From Lutibaculum baratangense AMV1 (lineage in GTDB: Bacteria > Pseudomonadota > Alphaproteobacteria > Rhizobiales > Tepidamorphaceae), in assembly GCF_000496075.1 (NCBI RefSeq), contig NZ_AWXZ01000007.1:62001-126000 (forward strand): a stretch of DNA of 64,000 bases, in the 5' to 3' direction. Below the pieces are notes generated by a model. The model saw nothing but the letters and a program-made list of their open reading frames with translations. It was not told the DNA's origin and did no database searches. Shown piece by piece: positions 27,308-34,607 of the stretch (positions are counted from its first letter, which is position 1; each line of letters starts with the position of its first letter). A program made the translations under genes and the position numbers.

Positions 27308-27710
27308 TCTGCCGACCACTGTTGCAACGCATCAGCGGATTGTGCCTCGCAATGACGAATACTGGCTCGCTCTGCAAATTCCGTCTTCCGCCTTCTTCGC
27401 GTCCGCGATAGTAGTAGCTGCTGCTGCAGAAGCTCGCTTGGGAAAACCGGCGAAGTCAGCCGCGAGGGGCCGTCCGGCAGGCGGGAACTCGCGAATTATC
27501 CTCCTGCGGGGCTTGTACGCGTCGTTGCGCTGCAACCTGCCCGAGGCCTGATCACCTGTTCGCGGCAGGGTCACGCGAGCAGGGCCCAGCATTCCAGACA
27601 TTCTGAAAACCGAAGGTGCATGGCTGCACGGAGAAGCGCGGCCGGGAGACGTGCGTGCTGCCTCCAGCTAGCCGAGGCGCCGCCGTATTGGGAAACGGGA
27701 AATTCACGAC
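27308..27710. other. Intergenic stretch upstream of the MFS gene
   Basis: About 400 bases with no supported gene. Short frames on both strands have no motifs or plausible start context. The part around 27340-27450 is less GC-rich than its surroundings and contains iterated GTAGTAGCTGCTGCTGC. I see no convincing promoter, tRNA or mobile-element end. Confidence 0.5.
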
Positions 27711-29039
27711 ATGCCTACGAATGACATGGCGGCCGCCGGCCGCCCTCACGACCCGCCGGCGAACAGGTGGGTCCAGCTGGTGGTGGGCGTGGCCTGCATG
27801 GTCGCCGCCGCGAACATCCAGTACTCCTGGACGCTCTTCGTGCCCGAGATCCAGGAGACCTACGGCTGGACGCGCGCGGCGATCCAGACCGCCTTCACGA
27901 TCTTCGTCATCACGCAGACCTGGCTGACGCCGATCGAGGGCTACTTCATCGACCGCTACGGCCCGCGTGCGATGGTCTTCATCGGCGGCGCCTTCACCGG
28001 CCTCGCCTGGATCGTCAACTCCTACGCGACCACGCTGACGGGGTTCTACTTCGGCGCCGTCCTCGGCGGCATCGGCGTGGGCTGCGTCTACGCGACCTGC
28101 ATCAACAACGCGCTGAAGTGGTTCCCGGACCGGCGCGGCCTCGCGGTCGGCCTGACGGCCGGCGGCTACGGCTCCGGCACGATCCTAACGATCATGCCGA
28201 TCGCCGCGATGATCGAGACGTCGGGCTACCAGTCCGCCTTCTTCACCTTCGGCCTCATCGAGGGCGCGGTGATCATGCTGGCCGCCCTGTTCCTGATGGC
28301 GCCGCCCGCAGGCGTCGTCCCGAAGTTCTCGGCGAACGTCGTGCAGAGCCGCCGCGACTACACCGTCGGCGAGGCGCTCCGGACCCCCGTCTTCTGGGTG
28401 ATGCTCCTGCTCTTCACCATGACGGTGACCGGCGGCCTGATGGCGACGGCGCAGCTCGGCGTCATGGCGCAGGATCTCGGCGTGAAGGAGCACGACCTCA
28501 ACTTCTACTTCTTCACCATGGCCGCCCTGCCCTTCGCCCTGATGCTCGACCGGCTGATGAACGGCTTCTCCAGGCCCTTCTTCGGCTGGATCTCCGACAA
28601 TATCGGACGTGAGCGCACGATGTTCATCGCCTTCACGCTCGAAGGCCTCGGCATCCTGGCGCTTGCCCATTTCGGCCACAACCCGTGGGCCTTCGTGCTC
28701 CTGAGCGGCGTCGTCTTCCTGGCCTGGGGCGAGGTCTACTCGCTGTTCAGCGCGACGACCGGCGACACGTTCGGCACGAAGCACGTCGGCAAGATCTACG
28801 GCCTGCTCTACTGCGCGAAGGGCGTCGCCGCGCTCCTCGTGCCGCTCGGCAACCTGCTGATGGAGGCGACCGGCACCTGGGCGACCGTGCTCTACGCGAT
28901 GGCCGCCATGGATCTCGGCGCGGCGGTCCTGGCGATCGTCCTGCTGCGCCCGCTGATCAGGCGCCACCATGCGAAGGCCGGCCTGCTCGTCATCGACGAG
29001 GCGCAACCCGCGCCCGTGGTCGTGCGCATCCAGGTCTGA
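27711..29039 (+). CDS. MFS transporter, oxalate/formate antiporter (OxlT) family
   Basis: A 442-residue, 12-helix major-facilitator protein. WVQLVVGVACMVAAANIQYSW and FVPEIQETYGWTRAAIQTAF at the N terminus, and FIDRYGPRAMVFIGGAF between helices 2 and 3, match the OFA/OxlT family; WFPDRRGLAVGLTAGGYGSG follows helix 4. NGFSRPFFGWISDNIGRE between helices 8 and 9 is the MFS repeat motif. Family carriers exchange oxalate, formate or related carboxylates, but no oxalate-degradation gene is adjacent, so the substrate is open. A terminator follows within 60 bases. Confidence 0.88.
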   Translation: MPTNDMAAAGRPHDPPANRWVQLVVGVACMVAAANIQYSWTLFVPEIQETYGWTRAAIQTAFTIFVITQTWLTPIEGYFIDRYGPRAMVFIGGAFTGLAWIVNSYATTLTGFYFGAVLGGIGVGCVYATCINNALKWFPDRRGLAVGLTAGGYGSGTILTIMPIAAMIETSGYQSAFFTFGLIEGAVIMLAALFLMAPPAGVVPKFSANVVQSRRDYTVGEALRTPVFWVMLLLFTMTVTGGLMATAQLGVMAQDLGVKEHDLNFYFFTMAALPFALMLDRLMNGFSRPFFGWISDNIGRERTMFIAFTLEGLGILALAHFGHNPWAFVLLSGVVFLAWGEVYSLFSATTGDTFGTKHVGKIYGLLYCAKGVAALLVPLGNLLMEATGTWATVLYAMAAMDLGAAVLAIVLLRPLIRRHHAKAGLLVIDEAQPAPVVVRIQV

Positions 29040-29092
29040 AGCGGCCGGTAAGACGAAGCGTGTTCCGCATCCGAGGATGCGGGCCCGCGGAG

Positions 29093-29126
29093 GGGCGAGC
29101 GAGATCCGCTCGCCCTTTCGCGTTTT
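29093..29126 (+). terminator. Intrinsic terminator after the MFS gene
   Basis: Arms GGGCGAGCG (29093-29101) and CGCTCGCCC (29107-29115) form a perfect 9-bp stem with loop AGATC, followed by TTTCGCGTTTT. It lies 53 bases after the MFS stop and ahead of the exonuclease gene. Confidence 0.8.
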
Positions 29127-29178
29127 GTGGCGTCGCGGGCATCCGGAACCAACCGCTCCGCCGCCGGTTCCGCCTGCC

Positions 29179-29955
29179 ATGAGGATCGCGACCTTCAACA
29201 TCAACAACGTCAACCGTCGCCTCGCGAACCTCCTCCACTGGCTCGAGGAGAGCGAGCCGGACGTCGTCTGCCTGCAGGAGCTGAAATGCACGGATGCCGC
29301 CTTCCCCGCCGAAGCGATTCGCGAGGCGGGATACGGGGCGGTCTGGCGTGGCCAGAAGACGTGGAACGGCGTCGCGATCCTCGCCCGCGGCGCGGAGCCG
29401 GTCCCCACCCGCCGCGCGCTTCCGGGCGACCCCTCCGACCGCCAGAGCCGGTACATCGAGGCCGCCGTCAACGGCGTTCTGATCGCCTCCATCTACCTGC
29501 CGAACGGCAACCCGCAGCCGGGACCGAAATTCGATTACAAGCTCGCCTGGTTCGAGCGCCTGATCGCCCACGCCGCCGAGCTCGAGGCCACCGGCGTCCC
29601 GGTCGTGCTCGCCGGCGACTACAACGTCGCCCCGACGCCGCTCGACATCTACGAAACCCCCTCCTGGGACAATGACGCGCTCGTTCAACCGGCGCCCCGC
29701 GAAGCCTATCGCCGTCTCCTCGAGCAGGGATGGACAGATGCCCTGCGGACGCTTCAGCCCGAGACGCGGGTCTACACGTTCTGGCACTACATGCGGCAGC
29801 GCTGGCAGCGGAATGCCGGCCTGCGTCTCGACCACCTGCTCGTCAGCCGCTCGATCGCGCCCCGGCTCAGAGCGGCCGGCGTCGACCGGGAGGTGCGCGG
29901 CCGGGAGGACGCGAGCGATCACGCTCCAGTCTGGATCGAACTGGCCGGCCACTGA
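29179..29955 (+). CDS. xth: Exodeoxyribonuclease III family AP endonuclease
   Basis: A 258-residue endonuclease/exonuclease/phosphatase-fold enzyme of base-excision repair. Motifs in order: MRIATFNINNVNRR, VVCLQELKC (metal Glu), ASIYLPNGN, LAGDYNVAPTPLD (catalytic Asp/Asn), RLDHLLVS and the final DASDHAPVW (Asp-His). The ATG at 29179 is fixed by the conserved N terminus; the frame is open upstream through the terminator, which is not coding. Length is normal for XthA. Confidence 0.93.
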   Translation: MRIATFNINNVNRRLANLLHWLEESEPDVVCLQELKCTDAAFPAEAIREAGYGAVWRGQKTWNGVAILARGAEPVPTRRALPGDPSDRQSRYIEAAVNGVLIASIYLPNGNPQPGPKFDYKLAWFERLIAHAAELEATGVPVVLAGDYNVAPTPLDIYETPSWDNDALVQPAPREAYRRLLEQGWTDALRTLQPETRVYTFWHYMRQRWQRNAGLRLDHLLVSRSIAPRLRAAGVDREVRGREDASDHAPVWIELAGH

Positions 29956-29969
29956 ACGGTCGCACCTAG

Positions 29970-29980
29970 TTGTCAGACAT
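29970..29980 (+). promoter_or_regulatory. Candidate GntR/FCD-family operator
   Basis: TTGTCAGACAT contains the dyad TGTC-A-GACA and fits the TNGTNNNACNA pattern of FCD-type GntR regulators except for the last base. It lies 5 bases before the regulator's ATG, so it could mediate autoregulation. Short motif, hence low confidence. Confidence 0.35.
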
Positions 29981-29984
29981 CTGA

Positions 29985-31688
29985 ATGCCTGCTAACAGCT
30001 CCGGCAAGAAAACGGGTGAGCTGATCGGGGAGGATTCGCTGGTGGGTGCCGGGCCTTCGGATGCCGGCGCTGCGACGTTCAGGTCACTGGAGCGTCCGAA
30101 GCGCCTGTCCGACGAGATCGCGAAGCAGATCACGGAGCGCATCGCTTCCGGCGCGCTGAAGCCGGGAGATCGCCTGCCGACGGAGGCCGCGCTCTGCGGC
30201 GAGTTCTCCGTCGGGCGCAGTGCGATCCGGGAGGCGATCGCGAAGCTCCGGCAGGAGGGCCTTGTGGAATCGCGCCAGGGCGTCGGTGCCTTCGTCACCG
30301 CGAACCCCGCCAGCAGTGCCTTCCGCATCGAGGTCGACCGCTTCCGCTCGATCGAGGATCTCCGGCAGATCCTGGAGCTGCGCATGGAGATGGAGGTCGC
30401 CGGCGCCGCCATGGCCGCACGCCGTCGCACCAGGACCCAGCTGGCCGAACTGGAGGGGGCTTTCGGGCGCCTGGCCCGGCGCCTCGGCGCCGGAGACCGG
30501 GCGATCTCCGAGCAGCAGGATTTCCACCGCCTGCTCGCCGAGGGCTCCAACAACCCGCTCTTCCGCGACTTCATCCAGTTCGTCGGCCTGCGAATCGCCG
30601 ACAGCCTCGAGGCCGAGCAGCGTCACGTGCCGGCCGACCGAGGCGCCGCACCGCAACTCATCTCCGAATACGCGCAGATCCTCGAAGCCGTCCGCATCGG
30701 CGATCCGGACAAGGCGCGGCGGGCGGTCTGGAATCACCTCCTGCGCTCGGCCGACCGGCTCGGCTTGCGCGGACTGCAAGGATGGGAAGAAAGCAGGATG
30801 ACCTTGATAGGGGACAACACGATACCGGCCTGCGCGGCCGCGGATCCGAACCCGCGCGCGCCGAAGTTCCGTGCTCCCGAGAGATCCTCCGATTGCCACG
30901 CCCACGTCTTCGGGCCGGCCGAGAAGTACCCCTACACGCCGCACCGCACCTATACGCCGCCGGACGCGCCGCTCGAGCAGTACCGCTCGATGCTCGCGAC
31001 GCTCGGGATCGAGCGCGCCGTCATCGTGCAGCCGAGCGTCTACGGCACCGACAACCGCGCCACGATCGACGCCGTCAGGGCGGGCGGGCGCAACTTCCGG
31101 GGCGTCGTCGTCGTCGACGAGAACGTGTCGGAGAGGGAGCTTGAGGAGATGCACGAGGCGGGCGTGCGCGGCGTTCGCATCAATCTCCTCTTCAAGAGCG
31201 GCATCGAGGTGTCGGACGTCCGTCGCCTGGCCGAGCGCATCGCGCCGTTCGGCTGGCACCTCCAGATGCTGATCGACGTGTCGGAGTTCGCCGACTTGCG
31301 CGACACGATGGGCGAGCTGCCGGTCGACACCGTGTTCGACCACATGGGCCACATGCCGACCTCGATCGGCACGGACCATCCGGGGTTCCAGGAAATGCTG
31401 TCGCTCCTGAAGGACGGGCGGTCCTGGGCGAAGCTATCAGGCGCCTACCGGATCACGACGGAGTTCGTGCCGCCCTACTCCGACGTCGCGCCCTACGCCA
31501 AGGCCATCATCGCGGCGAACCCGGAGCGGGTGCTCTGGGCCACCGACTGGCCGCACCCCTACGTCAACGTCCCCATGCCCAATGACGGCGATCTTCTCGA
31601 CATGCTGTCCGATTGGGCCCCGGACGAGGCGATCAGGAACCGTATCCTGGCCGACAACCCGGCCCGGCTCTACGGCTTCGACGACTGA
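29985..31688 (+). CDS. In-frame fusion: GntR/FCD transcriptional regulator + amidohydrolase (2-pyrone-4,6-dicarboxylate lactonase-like)
   Basis: One 567-residue open frame holds two complete domains. Residues 35-270 are a FadR-type regulator: winged helix with LSDEIAKQITERIASG, LKPGDRLPTEAALCGEFSVG, RSAIREAIAKLRQEGLV, then an FCD ligand domain (ILELRMEMEVAGAAMAA, DFHRLLAEGSNNPLF). Residues 272-567 are a TIM-barrel amidohydrolase with DCHAHVFGP, FDHMGHMP and ATDWPHPY as in PDC lactonases. No stop separates them. An ATG at 30798, preceded by GGGAAGAAAGCAGG, could start the enzyme alone (296 residues), so both fused and separate products are possible. The first start is uncertain: ATG 29985 has no ribosome site; GTG 30042 follows GGGGAGG. 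The TRAP genes follow. Confidence 0.82.
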   Translation: MPANSSGKKTGELIGEDSLVGAGPSDAGAATFRSLERPKRLSDEIAKQITERIASGALKPGDRLPTEAALCGEFSVGRSAIREAIAKLRQEGLVESRQGVGAFVTANPASSAFRIEVDRFRSIEDLRQILELRMEMEVAGAAMAARRRTRTQLAELEGAFGRLARRLGAGDRAISEQQDFHRLLAEGSNNPLFRDFIQFVGLRIADSLEAEQRHVPADRGAAPQLISEYAQILEAVRIGDPDKARRAVWNHLLRSADRLGLRGLQGWEESRMTLIGDNTIPACAAADPNPRAPKFRAPERSSDCHAHVFGPAEKYPYTPHRTYTPPDAPLEQYRSMLATLGIERAVIVQPSVYGTDNRATIDAVRAGGRNFRGVVVVDENVSERELEEMHEAGVRGVRINLLFKSGIEVSDVRRLAERIAPFGWHLQMLIDVSEFADLRDTMGELPVDTVFDHMGHMPTSIGTDHPGFQEMLSLLKDGRSWAKLSGAYRITTEFVPPYSDVAPYAKAIIAANPERVLWATDWPHPYVNVPMPNDGDLLDMLSDWAPDEAIRNRILADNPARLYGFDD

Positions 31689-31717
31689 GCAACAACAAGG
31701 ACGGGAGGTTACCCAGC

Positions 31718-32713
31718 ATGTTCGACATGACGAGACGAAGCCTGGTCGCCGCGGCGGCCGCCATGGCCATCACCCTCAGCTTCGGCACCGCCGAGGCGGC
31801 CCAGACCCTGCGCATCGGCTGGACGACGTCGGACGGCGAGAAGGACCCCTACGCGATCGCCGCCCGCCAGTTCGCCGCCGAGCTCGAGGAGGCGCTGCCC
31901 GGCAAGTTCGACGTGAAGTACTTCCCGAACAACGAGCTCGGCGACGAGAAGCAGATGCTCGAGGCGCTGAACTTCGGCACGATGGACGCTGCCGTCATCA
32001 CCAACGCTCCCATCGCCAACATCGAGCCGGGCTTCCAGGTCAACGACATGCCGTTCCTCTACGCCGACGAGGCGCAGGCGCATGAGGTTCTGGACGGAGA
32101 GGTCGGCCAGGAGCTCATGCAGCGCCTGGAGGCGAAAGGCATCGTCGGGCTCGGCTTCGCCGAAGGCGGCTTCCGGCACATGATCAACAACTCAAAGCCC
32201 GTGGCCGAGCCGGGCGACGTCTCGGGCATCAAGTTCCGGGTCATGCAGAACCCGGTCTTCATCGAGATGTTCCAGTCGCTCGGCGGCAACGCCGTGCCGA
32301 TGGCCTGGGGCGAGACCTTCACGGCGGCGCAGCAGGGCACGATCGACGGACTGGAGATCCCCCTCGCCGTCATCGCGTCGAACAAGTACGCGGACGTCGT
32401 GAAGTACCTCTCGCTGACGAAACACACCTACTCGGCGCTCGGCCTCCTCGTCTCCAAGCGGTTCTGGGACCGGCTGAGCGAGGACGAGCAGCAGGCCGTG
32501 CAGGAGGCCGCCGACCGCGCCATCGCCACCCAGCGCGAGATGAACGCGGCGAACTCCGCTGAGCTGATCGCCCAGCTGGAGGCTTCCGGCATGCAGGTCA
32601 ACGACATCGGCGACGCGGCCGCCTTCCGCGAGAAGGTCCGCCCCGTCTACGACTCCTTCAAAGCGTCGATCGGAGAGGACCTCTTCGACAAGGCGCTCGC
32701 GCAGGTCGAGTGA
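31718..32713 (+). CDS. dctP: TRAP transporter solute-binding protein (DctP family)
   Basis: A 331-residue periplasmic receptor with a signal peptide (MFDMTRRSLVAAAAAMAITL, cleavage after GTAEAA) and the DctP fold: GEKDPYAIAARQFAAELEE, YFPNNELGDEKQMLEALNFG, then FRVMQNPVFIEMFQSLGGN with the conserved Arg that binds the ligand carboxylate and the AQQGTIDGLEIPL strand. The start at 31718 follows GGGAGGTT. It lies 29 bases after the fusion gene and ahead of the two permease genes. The ligand is unknown but expected to be an organic acid. Confidence 0.92.
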   Translation: MFDMTRRSLVAAAAAMAITLSFGTAEAAQTLRIGWTTSDGEKDPYAIAARQFAAELEEALPGKFDVKYFPNNELGDEKQMLEALNFGTMDAAVITNAPIANIEPGFQVNDMPFLYADEAQAHEVLDGEVGQELMQRLEAKGIVGLGFAEGGFRHMINNSKPVAEPGDVSGIKFRVMQNPVFIEMFQSLGGNAVPMAWGETFTAAQQGTIDGLEIPLAVIASNKYADVVKYLSLTKHTYSALGLLVSKRFWDRLSEDEQQAVQEAADRAIATQREMNAANSAELIAQLEASGMQVNDIGDAAAFREKVRPVYDSFKASIGEDLFDKALAQVE

Positions 32714-32719
32714 CAGCCC

Positions 32720-32797
32720 GCCCGGACCTGTCGTCCGGGCCGGTACCACCCCAACGGTCTCCGACCTCGCTTCCCTCCGGGCCAGACGCCCGGAGGG
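32720..32797 (+). promoter_or_regulatory. Tandem intercistronic stem-loops between dctP and dctQ
   Basis: First hairpin: GCCCGGAC (32720-32727) with GTCCGGGC (32733-32740), loop CTGTC. Second: CCCTCCGGGC (32773-32782) with GCCCGGAGGG (32788-32797), loop CAGAC. Both stems are perfect and neither has a T-run. Such structures after binding-protein genes usually stabilise the upstream mRNA and lower permease expression. Confidence 0.65.
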
Positions 32798-32828
32798 CAT
32801 CTCTCCTCTGCCTCGGGGCGCAAACGCC

Positions 32829-33320
32829 ATGCTCATGCTGCTAGACCGGCTCTCGAGCGCCGTCGCCAGGGTCACCGGCTGGGTGGTCATCGCCACGGCC
32901 GGGGTCATGATCCTGAGCCTCATCCTCCAGGTGTTCTCCCGATACGTCCTCGGCTCGGCGTATTCGTGGACAGAGGAGCTCGCGATCATGCTCTTCACCT
33001 GGACGATACTCCTCGCGGCCACCACCGCCATACGCGACGCCGCGCACGTCCGGCTGGGCTTCATCGTCGCGCTCCTGCCGCTGCCGCTGCGCCTCGCCTG
33101 GGCCCGTGTCGTCGCGGCCCTCGTCCTCGTCTTCTGCGTCGTCTTCGCCTGGACGGGCGCGACCTATGTCGACGCGACGATGGGCCAGGTCTCGGCCGCG
33201 ATGCGCGTCCCCATCGAATGGTTGCATCTGGCCGCCCCGGTCTGCGGCGTCCTGGGCGCGCTGCACGCGCTGACCCGCCTGCTCGTCCCGCTCGACCTCA
33301 AGGAGGACGTCCCGTCATGA
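32829..33320 (+). CDS. dctQ: TRAP transporter small permease (DctQ family)
   Basis: A 163-residue, four-helix membrane protein. VFSRYVLGSAYSWTEELAIMLFTW (residues about 37-60, quoted in part as SRYVLGSAYSWTEELA) is the DctQ hallmark, followed by RDAAHVRLG and paired C-terminal helices. Its stop overlaps the dctM start (ATGA). Confidence 0.9.
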   Translation: MLMLLDRLSSAVARVTGWVVIATAGVMILSLILQVFSRYVLGSAYSWTEELAIMLFTWTILLAATTAIRDAAHVRLGFIVALLPLPLRLAWARVVAALVLVFCVVFAWTGATYVDATMGQVSAAMRVPIEWLHLAAPVCGVLGALHALTRLLVPLDLKEDVPS

Positions 33321-34600
33321 GCGAAGCTGCCTGGGTGATCCTCCTCGTCTTTCTCGGCGGCCTCCTCACCGGCGTGCCGATCGTCTTCGCGCTCGGGCTC
33401 GCCTCGATCGCCGGTCTCTACGTCGCCGACTTCCCCTTCGTCGTGCTCGCGCAGCGGATCATCGCGGGCACGCAGGTCTTCTCGCTCCTCGCGATCCCGG
33501 GCTTCGTGCTCGCCGGCGACCTGATGATGCATGGCGGCCTGTCGCGGCGCCTGGTGAAGGTGTGCCAGGCACTCGTTCAGCACGTCACCGGGGGGCTCGG
33601 CATGGTGACCGTGATGTCGGCGACCTTCTTCGCCGCGATCTCCGGCTCCGCCCCCGCCACCACGGCCGCGATCGGCGGCATCATGGTCCCCGAGATGGAG
33701 CAGCGCGGCTGGCGGCGCGACTTTTCCGCGGCCCTCGCGACGGCCTCCGGGCCGATCGGGCAGATGATCCCGCCGTCGATCCCGATGATCATCTGGGGCG
33801 TCGTCGCGGAGGAATCGATCAGCCAGCTCTTCCTCGCCGGCATCATTCCCGGCATCCTCGTCGCCGTGGGCCTGATGACCGTCTGCTACTTCACCGCACG
33901 CCGCGAAGGCATCATGACGGAGACGCGGCGAGCGACCTGGCCGGAGCTTCGGGCCGCCTTGAACGACGGGAAGTGGTCGCTCGCCGCACCGGTCGTCATC
34001 CTCGGCGGCATCTATGGCGGCGTCTTCACCCCCACCGAGGCGGCCGCCTTCGGCGTCGCATACGCCTTCGTCGTGGGCTTCCTCATCCACCGGGAGCTCA
34101 AGCTGCGCGACCTCGGCAAGATCGTCCTGCAGTCGATGCGGACCTCGACGATCGTCTGCTTCATCATCGCCGTCGCGTCGGCCTTCGGCTGGCTCGTCGC
34201 GATCGAGCAGTTGCCGGGCACGATCGCAGAGGCGATCCTGTCGGTGTCGCAGAACCCGTTCGTCATCCTGCTTCTCCTGAACCTGTTTCTCCTCTTCATC
34301 GGCGCCGTCATGGACAACATCGCCGCGATGATCATCCTCGGCGGCATCCTCACCTCGATCGGCGCCCAGATCGGCCTCGACCCCACGCATCTCGGGGCGC
34401 TCGTCGTCATCAACCTCGCCATGGGCATGGCGACACCGCCCTTCGGCTACTCGCTCTTCGTCGGTGCCGCGATCTCGAACCTCTCGATCGAACAGGTGTC
34501 GAAAGCCCTCGTGCCGATGCTGCTCGTGATGATGGTCGTGCTGGCCCTCGTCGCCTACGTGCCGTGGGTGACGCTCGCCCTGCCGTCGCTCGTTCGGTAG
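33317..34600 (+). CDS. dctM: TRAP transporter large permease (DctM family)
   Basis: A 427-residue polytopic protein with the DctM pattern: GVPIVFALGLASI, FSLLAIPGFVLAGDLMMHGG, SGSAPATTAAIGGIMVPEM, IPPSIPMIIWG and TPTEAAAFGVAYA. The ATG at 33317 overlaps the dctQ stop by 4 bases. It is followed after 7 bases by the FAD/Fe-S oxidase, so transport and oxidation are co-transcribed. Confidence 0.93.
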   Translation: MSEAAWVILLVFLGGLLTGVPIVFALGLASIAGLYVADFPFVVLAQRIIAGTQVFSLLAIPGFVLAGDLMMHGGLSRRLVKVCQALVQHVTGGLGMVTVMSATFFAAISGSAPATTAAIGGIMVPEMEQRGWRRDFSAALATASGPIGQMIPPSIPMIIWGVVAEESISQLFLAGIIPGILVAVGLMTVCYFTARREGIMTETRRATWPELRAALNDGKWSLAAPVVILGGIYGGVFTPTEAAAFGVAYAFVVGFLIHRELKLRDLGKIVLQSMRTSTIVCFIIAVASAFGWLVAIEQLPGTIAEAILSVSQNPFVILLLLNLFLLFIGAVMDNIAAMIILGGILTSIGAQIGLDPTHLGALVVINLAMGMATPPFGYSLFVGAAISNLSIEQVSKALVPMLLVMMVVLALVAYVPWVTLALPSLVR

Positions 34601-34607
34601 GCGGGCC

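Noticed and set aside
27332-27601. 89-residue minus-strand frame in the gap before the MFS gene
   Set aside because: It has no motif, no ribosome site and no relation to neighbours; not supported as a gene.
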